Part shown: positions 56,424 to 64,000 of the stretch, piece after piece
Layout of the letters: the number at the start of each line of letters is the position of its first letter
How positions within the stretch are numbered: the first letter of the stretch is position 1
Source of the DNA: Mytilus trossulus
Lineage: Eukaryota; Mollusca; Bivalvia; Mytilida; Mytilidae
Reading direction: 5' to 3'
Assembly (NCBI RefSeq): GCF_036588685.1
Contig: NC_086383.1
Span: 36,278,171 to 36,342,170, forward strand
DNA: 64,000 nt
Program-made: the position numbers and the translations under genes
The notes under the pieces: generated by a model
The model's database searches: none
What the model saw: only the letters and a program-made list of their open reading frames with translations
What the model was told of the DNA's origin: nothing

Positions 56424-57565
56424 CTGTGAAAATAAAAATTTCACATGTTTAAAAAAAAAGGGAAAAATATAATGTCATTAAAATTGCAAATTCTTCACAG
56501 ACATCATTTGGAAGTGATGATTTTGTAGTTCATATGTTAAAACACAGGATCCAGTTCAAGTGATTTCCAGAGGGGAGATAATTCTCATGTTTTTTTTCCA
56601 TTACAGAAATGAGTAATATGATAAACATTTTTGTTAATTTTAATTTTGAACACATTGCAATATAATAAATGGGATTCATTAATAACTAAAGGATTTGTCA
56701 GGAATATTTTAATTTAGATTCAAATAAAGATCTTAAAATATGATTGAGAAGAGGTAAAATGGTCATTGTAAGATTTTTTAAGATTTTTTCACATTCAATT
56801 TGATAATATTACCACAATATACTTTTCAGTTTCTCAACCAGGTAATCAAAGACAATATAAACCTCTCAAAAAAATGGTACAAATATTAAGAATACATTGA
56901 GTAATAAATTATCTTTCATGTTTGTAATAAAAAAAAATGTCATGCATAAGCCTAGAGGTGTTATAGAATAAGATCTATTTTGATTTCTATGGAGTCTTCA
57001 ATAAGCTGAGTAGCATTGTAAAATAAAATTTCTAATTTCTATGAAGTCTTTCATAAGCCTATGTGCATTCACTGCATTGAAGAAAAAAGTTCTGATTTCT
57101 ATGAAAACTTATCTAGAAAAAAGTTTGATCGCAGCCTATTCACTGAAACTCATAATATAAGAAATATTTTCCCCTCTTTAAATTCAATATTGTCTACCAT
57201 CTTTTGGATCTCAAAAAGTACATATCCCTAACCTTGTGAAAGTTGTGACGTAAAGGTATATTTGTAAAAAATCAAAGTTTCAAATACGATTTCATTTTTC
57301 ATGTCTTAGTCAGTCTAAAAAATACATCCGTTTAGTTGTGTACAACATCTGACAAATAGGTAAACATTTTAGTGCTCACTAAAGAAATAGTATGCTCTGC
57401 CTATATATAGACTTATTGTAATTGCTTTGTGACCATCAGGTAAAATTTCTACTCTAGTATAATCTACTGCATGCATCATGGCACAAGTCTTATCAAATAT
57501 AAAGGGAGATAATCGTGATATAGAAACAAGCAATTCAAGGAAAGATAATCATGTCCAACACCTAC

Positions 57566-57595
57566 CTGTGCGGTTTCAGAACTACACCATGTGCA
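57566..57595 (-). CDS. Host gene C, candidate 30-nt cassette microexon
   Basis: On the minus strand a pyrimidine tract and AG (ttgtttctgtgtag) are followed by 30 bases and then gtaggt. It is a multiple of three, and in the phase dictated by its neighbours it reads S-AHGVVLKPH-R without a stop, so it could be included or skipped without breaking the frame. GC content and sequence are unlike the surrounding AT-rich intron. Not proven without RNA data. Confidence 0.45.
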
Positions 57596-57997
57596 CTACA
57601 CAGAAACAATATATTATATAATATTTCACATCAAGTCTAACTTGTTCATTTTTCATGGACAATCTAATAATATATCTTGCGTGTTAAGGGTTTTTTCTTC
57701 AGGTTTTTTTCATCTATATGGATTTTATTTTTATATCAAGGCATTTCCTCCTCAATGAAGGTAATTTTGCTCTTTTGATATAAATTTCTTATATCTGACT
57801 TCCTTGTTGTTATTTTGATTTCATATACATTGTAATAGTTTGACCTATAGCAAATTTCTATTATATAAAGTTTTGGCTAAATAATCGAAACTCAGAGCTA
57901 AGTGCCACTTTAAAATTGTAGTGTATTAGCTTTTGATTCATATTGAAGGTCTTTCTGTATTTTAAGATGATGAACAGCAATAAAAGTGCTGAATTTT

Positions 57998-58575
57998 TGT
58001 TTTTTGTTTTTAAACTATTGTAGGTGGGGCATTATGTTTTCTGGTCTGTGCATCTGTTCGTCCGTCTGTTCGTTCGTTCGTCTGTCTGTCCCGCTTCAGT
58101 TTAAAGTTTTTGGTCGAGGTAGTTTTTGTCCACCTACGATAGTAGAGGGGCATTATGTTTTCTGGTCTGTGCATCCGTTCTTCTGTCCGTCTGTCCAGCT
58201 TCAGGTTAAAGATTTTTTGTCAATGTAGTTTTTGATGAAGTTGAAGTCCAATCAACTTTAAACTAAGTACACATGTGCCCTATGATATGATCTTTCTAAT
58301 TTCAATGCAAAATTAGAGTTTTGACCCCAATTTCACGGTTCACTGAACATAGAAAATGATAGTGCAAATTTATGTTAAAGGTTTTGGTCAAGGTACATGT
58401 AGTTTTTGATGAAGTTGAAGTCCAATCCACTTGGAACTTAGTATACATGTTCCATATGATATGATCTTTCTAATTTAAATTCCAAATTAGAGTTTTTACC
58501 CCAATTGCACGGTCCACTAAACATAGAAAATGATAGTGCAAGTGGGGCATCCATGTAGTATGGACACATTCTTGT
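57998..58575 (+). repeat. Composite dispersed repeat with internal 174-bp duplication
   Basis: It opens with two copies of ggggcattatgttttctggt (58027, 58146), each followed by tctgtgcatc and a gtccgtctgtc run. It continues with two copies of tttttgatgaagttgaagtc (58227, 58401) and ends gtggggcatccatgtagtat then ggacacattcttgttt. It resembles a widespread mollusc repeat (recall). It lies in an intron of gene C, and the open frame at 57986 is part of it. Confidence 0.75.
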
Positions 58576-58694
58576 TTTAAGTGTGTGAGAAATTTTGTGT
58601 CATGAATTAATACATTAAATCATTTCTGTTCCATTCCACAGAGTAAATATTTGGTAGACATTTTGAAACAACAAACAGAAACAAATACTTTTGA

Positions 58695-59390
58695 GCAAAG
58701 TCAATAAAATTGAGAATGGAAATGGGGAATGTGTCAAAGAGACAACAACCCGACCAAAATAAAAAAACACAACAGCAGAAGGTCACCAACAGGTCTTCAA
58801 TGTAGCGAGAAATTCCCGCACCCGGAGGCGTCCTTCAGCTTGCCCCTAAACAAATATATACTAGTTCAGTGATAATGAACGCCATACTTATTTCCAAATT
58901 GTACACAAGAAACTAAAATTTAAATAATACAAGACTAACAAAGGCCAGAGGCTCCTGACTTGGGACAGGCGCAAAAATGCGGCGGGGTTAAACATGTTTG
59001 TGAGATCTCAACCCTCCCCCTATACCTCCAACCAGTGCAGAAAAGCAAAAGCATAACAATACGCACATTAAAATTCAGTTCAAAGAGAAGTCCGAGTCTG
59101 ATGTCAGAAGATGTAACCAAAGAAAATAAACAAAATGACAATAATACATAAATAACAACAGACTACTAGCAGTTAACTGACATGCCAGCTCCAGACTTCA
59201 ATTAAACTGACTGAAAGATTATGATTTCATCATATGAACATCAGGCACAATCCTTCCTGTAAGGGGTTTAGTATCATACCATCATAACATATATGAGAAG
59301 AACATAACCCGTGTCATGCCAACAACTGTTTTTAGAATAAATGTGTTTAGTTCCGACGCAAAGACCTTATCAGTGACTACAGGTACTATG
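58695..59390 (-). repeat. Dispersed repeat family R2, longest copy, minus strand
   Basis: It runs from attgagaatggaaatgggg through gtcttcaatgtagcgagaaa, cgcacccggaggcgtccttc and ggctcctgacttgggacagg to about gcaaagaccttatcagtg. It is the reverse complement of 46435-46590 and 12140-12430, extended beyond both. It is intronic in gene C. Confidence 0.75.
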
Positions 59391-60560
59391 GATTTACTAT
59401 AATTTGTGGGATACCTATTTTATAGATTTTTTACTGGTAAAAGTCAACCACCAATTTAAATGTTAAAGGCAATACTAATCTCTATCATGTCTATATGCTT
59501 GAATGCTAGTTTGGCTATTTAAGAAAACATATATTCAAAGAATTACAATTTTACCTCCACCCATAAAAAATGGCATAGATGACAATATATTTATCAACAG
59601 TCAATATTCCTTACACCACAAACCATACATTAAACGGAATGTGTATACAAGTGTCACAGCAACAACAATGTAACTTACACTTCGATATTGGATTTCAGGC
59701 CTAGTCTATTAATATATATACATTTGTACATAAAACTTTTGATAATCCAAATTTGACCAAAAAAAGTAAGCAAACACTAAATAAAAATGGAATGAATTCA
59801 AACTAGACAAACAAACCAAGGTATCACTGAGAGTAACTAATTGTTTGATTGTTTGTTTGAAATCCAGTGGCAAATATTTTAAATTTATGCACATCTACAA
59901 ACGTAGGAGAACTAACTGATCATGGCATCAAATAAGATGACCATTATTGCAGAGTGGCACTAAACAATGCTAAAATGACAAAGGGTTTAAAATACGCCTG
60001 CCACTGCAAAAAGAGAGAATGTTTAGATAATGACAGATACTTGCAAATTGGCATTGCAACAGATCAGCTGGACCGTTAAGAGTTATTGGAAGGGTTTTTG
60101 AGCAGCATATAAAATAAAAAATATACAATACAAATTTTTGGAAAGCAATATTTGTCCTCTGGGTATTGATGATTATAAATACCCTGTTTCAGAATCAGAA
60201 TTCTAGGTAACATTTTCAAAAGCAAAAACCAAAATGTTGTGATTAGTTTAAACTTACTAAATAATGGAAATTTAACCAATGACGTAATGTTATTTTCATT
60301 TTGGTGTACGAACAATGAGATTACCCATAGTCCTTTAGATTGTGATGAGGCGAATTGAATTGTATGGTGTGTTTAGTTATATTATTCGACACAATGATTT
60401 TTATAACTCACATAGAATGTGTATCAGTTAGTTATGTTAACCTAATGGTTCTCCAGTACATAAAGAAAATAACCAACCTCATACTCCATGTTAAAATCTA
60501 AAAAAATGTTTTATTAATAAAGGACTACAAAATTCTACAATACTATTAAACATATCTTAC
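59391..60560. other. Intron of gene C
   Basis: No exon or repeat was recognised in this stretch. Confidence 0.4.
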
Positions 60561-60578
60561 CTGGCTTTTTTCTCTGGC
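60561..60578 (-). CDS. Host gene C, 18-nt microexon
   Basis: The minus strand reads ttcttgaaacag, then gccagagaaaaaagccag, then gtaagatatg: a full acceptor, 18 bases and a consensus donor. In the phase set by the exons on both sides (two bases in, one base out) it encodes PEKKA plus split codons, giving V-PEKKA-R. The match of two good splice sites with an in-frame length and charged coding like its neighbours makes a real microexon likely. Confidence 0.65.
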
Positions 60579-63388
60579 CTGTTTCAAGAAAAAGTGTGAT
60601 ATTAATGAATGTGCAACACAAAACAACACACTGAAGAATTGTTGTGAATGAGGCAAAAAGCTTCATTTATGAAAGAATTTCAAGGATTTTTTGGTAATCA
60701 CTTTATTTGCTTGATGAAGTCACTAAAGAACCATATATTGAGAATAAAAAAATATTGCGATAATAATCAGCTAAATAATAAAGATAAAAGAAGTTCGAAG
60801 CCCCTCATCAATATGAGAGGCAACCTTTAACTAAATGAAGAAATCAAATATACATGAAAATACAATGCGAAAAAATTTAAACCTTCAAAAATAAATTCAT
60901 CAACAGATCAAAATTTAAAATCTTTTTTGATCTAAATGGTGATTTTTAATTGACCACGGTGACCCAAATGTACATGTTAAATAACAAGGCACATCTAAAA
61001 GGGCTATCTCCCTGTATGCGCTGAGATTTTGATAATCCAGTCAAAAATTAAACAGTATGAATTTACCTTTCTGATACAAATCAAGCCATATAATTTCCCA
61101 TTTCTGTTTCAAAGATTATTAGAAATCTTGAAGAGTTGAGTCTAATTTATTATCAAAAGGGTTTGACAACCAAGATTATGTAAGGACTGACACAATTTGG
61201 GTACTGTCAATTCAGAAATCATTGCACTCAATTTGTTTTTATTTTGTTAAAAATGAAACAGGGTTATAATCGCATTGATTTAAACTCTCATTTTGGTATT
61301 TTTAAACGAATTTAACAAGATTTGTCTTAATCTTGCAAAACTTTAAATAACATTTTAGTCTAAAATGACAAAATTGCAATATAAATAAATGCACTGCATT
61401 ATTTCTGAATTTACAGTATTTTGCATTAGTGAGGATTCAGGAACGGCAAATTATTTTTAAGGACCACAACAGGGGAAAAACATTGTGAATTCTGGGTAAT
61501 GTGATGAATAAGAATCTGAAATTATGTCTTCTTAAAGCAATGTTACCATGGTTATATTATACATACTAAAGGTAAAAGGTCAAATACATTTAGGAACAGA
61601 TATCAAATATATCTGAGTACAGTTTTAAATATTTCCATATAAGTAAAATTGTTATATATATAAGGACTGTTAGCTCAAATTCATGATTTGTATACTGTTA
61701 ATTCAAACTACTTTTAGAATGTTTTTTTTTAATTTTTATTATTCAAGAATTTGCAAAGGAAGAGGAAGATTAAAAAATTCAGACAATTTTATAAATGCCA
61801 AATTTCCTAAAATTGCAATATTTTTTCTCACATTTTTGTCTGTTGTTTTGACAATCTCAATAATGAGAGCTAAATTTTCTGAATTTATAGTATACTCCAT
61901 AGATTTAAAACCAAAGAAAGACAACTTTTTTTTCCAAATACAGTTATCCATAGGCTTCTAAATATTTTCATATTAATCATATATGCATGTATACAGATCT
62001 TTTAATGTTATTTGTTCTAGTATAGGATTTCAGAAATTATGCTAGAAATACAATGTTAGAAATAATTTGTGCATTTATTATTGGGAATTTGAAGAATGGA
62101 CTAAAATTAAGAGATCCATGATAGTATATATTTAGGAAAATCATTCAGTCACAATATTTGCTTATTAAAAACTTCACAAAAATTTTTGAATTTTGAATTT
62201 TAAATCAAATCCTTGATTTAAGCTGTGAATCATGGAAATCATTGAGGATGTCACAATCACATGACAAAATTATCTCTATGAGCAGATGAAAGACAAAAAC
62301 CTTACAGCCAATCAGAAGACTTGTTACATCCAAAATTGATTTATTCACAGCAATCAGATTACAAATCATGCATATAAAATACAAGATTATTTCAAAGGAT
62401 TTGTACAAAATAAAGTAGAATTTGAATACACATAGACAGTTTTTTATAATGACGGTGAAGAATATAAACTCCAAAAGTGAGACAGTCAAATTTTACATAT
62501 TTTTCCAGGCATTTTACCTGCAATAGAAAGATTTATACACTTAATATTTTTGAATATTCAAGATTCTTCACAATATTTTTCTACAGAAATGTTATTTATG
62601 CTAAACTGAAAATAAAAATCAAAGATCTTCCTTTTAAATTTGACTCAAGTTTTAATCTAAATAGACATGTGTTGGGAAATTATGTGCTGTTGTCTGACTA
62701 TACTAATGAATGCTTTTAAATCAACTAAGAAAAAATTATATTGAATGAAAAAATATTATGTGATAAGTGATAGCTATTTCAATCTTTTATTTCTACAGGT
62801 GAGTATATAATTTCAAATTGAATGCAAAGCTTAACAAAGGTTTGTTTCAGAAAACATAACCAATGCAAACATTAAAAAGGGAGATAATTTTGGAAAAATA
62901 AATAAAAAAATTATACAAAACACTGAATTTGACAGCAATCCAAATACAAAATGAAAACTAAAATGACTAAACAGCTGCTACTTCCAAAATATTGAAAAAT
63001 TTACGGTAAACAACTAAAAAACATTTAGATATTATACAAGACTGGTGATGTTATCTGCAGCAAACAATTACAACCCTAAACTGCATACATCTAAGTTTAG
63101 GATTGTAAATTTTGGGAAAAATTGTGATAAATTTATCTTCACTTTCAACAAGCATGGTGGTGCGTGTTACCTACAGCAAACGTAATTAATCGCTAACTAT
63201 AAAAAGGACTAAAATGAATGTGACTGGGTAGGTCAGAAGTTTTTTTGTTGGACCTGGGTTTGTTGCGATCGGGGTCCTTAACTTTGGAATATTCTAATTA
63301 GATGGCAGGTTTGATTTTGGGGGTTCTTGATGACCTTTCCTGCCCTTTCACATTCATTCTAATAATAGATTTGACTCAAAATACTTAC
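60579..63388. other. Intron of gene C
   Basis: AT-rich. Several isolated splice-like motifs occur, for example a pyrimidine tract and AG on the minus strand near 62519, but none frames an in-phase open exon. Confidence 0.45.
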
Positions 63389-63505
63389 ACTTTTTCATCT
63401 GGAAGTTCTGTTGTTTTTGTTGGTGCTGGTTTAGTAGGGTATTGTGATCCTTTTGGTTTTGGCTTATGCATCTTTTGGAATCTTGCTTCTTTCTCCCTCC
63501 TCTTG
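63389..63505 (-). CDS. Host gene C, internal coding exon
   Basis: 117 bp on the minus strand between acceptor ttattcttttgtag and donor gtaagtattt. One base completes the previous codon, 38 codons read KRREKEARFQKMHKPKPKGS then QYPTKPAPTKTTELPDEK, and two bases of a Val codon are left for the next exon. The codon is finished equally by the microexon at 60578 or the terminal exon at 56423. It is basic and Pro-rich, likely disordered, and fits a cytoplasmic tail. Upstream exons lie beyond the right edge. The family is unknown. Confidence 0.75.
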
Positions 63506-63873
63506 CTACAAAAGAATAATTTACCATTTCAAACCATTATAACTACTGGCATTATTATTTAACATTTTAAAGTGTTTTTCTACAAAAGAATAATTTACCA
63601 TTTCAAACCATTATAACTACTGGCATTATAATTTAACATTTTAAAGTTTTTTTCTACAAAAGAATAATTTACCATTTCAAACCATTATAACTACTGGCAT
63701 TATAATTTAACATTTTAAAGTTTTTTTCTACAAAAGAATAATTTACAATTTCAAACCATTATAACTACTGGTGTCATAATTTAACATTTTAAAATTTATT
63801 CTACAAAAGAATAATTTACCATTTCAAACCATTATAATTACTGGTCTTATAATTTAATATTTTAAAGTTTTTT
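63506..63873. repeat. Five tandem 73-74 bp units abutting a splice acceptor
   Basis: Units start ctacaaaagaataatttacc at 63506, 63580, 63654, 63728 and 63801, and each ends near aacattttaaag plus a T run. The first unit contains the working acceptor of the gene C exon on the minus strand. Confidence 0.92.
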
Positions 63874-64000
63874 CTATCATCCTGAACATGTTTGAAATTT
63901 TGCAACTGGACATTTATCAACATATCAATTAAAAGTCACCACGTCTATGCTGAAGCTAGTTCCTTTCGTGTTTATGCTTTCACCTATTACTTCATTAAAA
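63874..64000. other. Right window edge, intron of gene C
   Basis: No exon or repeat is visible in the last 127 bases. Confidence 0.4.

Noticed and set aside
63302-63562. Plus-strand frame of 86 codons
   Set aside because: It is antisense to the gene C exon at 63389-63505, which has consensus splice sites and in-phase neighbours.

Overview
The window is AT-rich animal DNA, most like a marine bivalve and probably a mussel of the Mytilus type. The reasons are intron-split HSPA12-class Hsp70 genes in tandem, many mussel-like dispersed repeats, decayed DIRS-like, Penelope-like and non-LTR retroelements, and nested foldback transposons. The organism call is inference from sequence character, not a database match.

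Region 1 (1-6.6 kb) is unlike the rest. It is a compact block of intact genes with gaps as short as 13-18 bp, reading as the morphogenesis module of a Polinton/Maverick-, adintovirus- or Polinton-like virus. It holds a packaging ATPase cut by the left edge, a double-jelly-roll-like major capsid candidate, a coiled-coil fibre-like protein, a penton-like minor capsid candidate, a tail-anchored Trp/Cys-rich protein on the other strand, a coiled-coil membrane protein, a 44-aa small ORF and a two-helix membrane protein. DNA polymerase, integrase and protease are not seen and would lie left of position 1 if present. Most start codons carry the same T/A-rich stretch directly against the ATG. Region 2 (about 6.6-7.1 kb) is a homopolymer-rich T/G tract that may be the element end or poorly resolved assembly.

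Region 3 (7.1-15.2 kb) is gene-free DNA with direct and tandem repeats, ending in a 5'-truncated non-LTR retrotransposon with a 596-codon open frame. Region 4 (15.8-44.1 kb) holds two HSPA12-like genes, A (15871-19465) and B (36551-44092). Each has four coding exons with exactly matching boundaries and phases, encoding about 579 and 581 aa with the ATPase motifs intact. Between them lie 17 kb of transposon-rich DNA, including adjoining foldback elements at 19742-22980 with a Myb/SANT-like fragment and nested MITEs. Intron 2 of gene B holds a 560-bp inverted array of a TTCAACATT motif.

Region 5 (44.1-53.2 kb) is a transposon graveyard: a DIRS-like relic, a Penelope-like reverse transcriptase relic with an internal tandem duplication, and a 165-178 bp satellite with CCATGG in each unit. 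Region 6 (53.2-64 kb) carries the 3' end of a host gene on the minus strand, gene C. Its exons join in phase, and there are an 18-nt microexon and a candidate 30-nt cassette microexon. The protein tail is Lys/Arg-rich and ends in a PDZ-ligand-like tetrapeptide. A 74-bp tandem repeat beside one exon copies that exon's 3' splice site five times.
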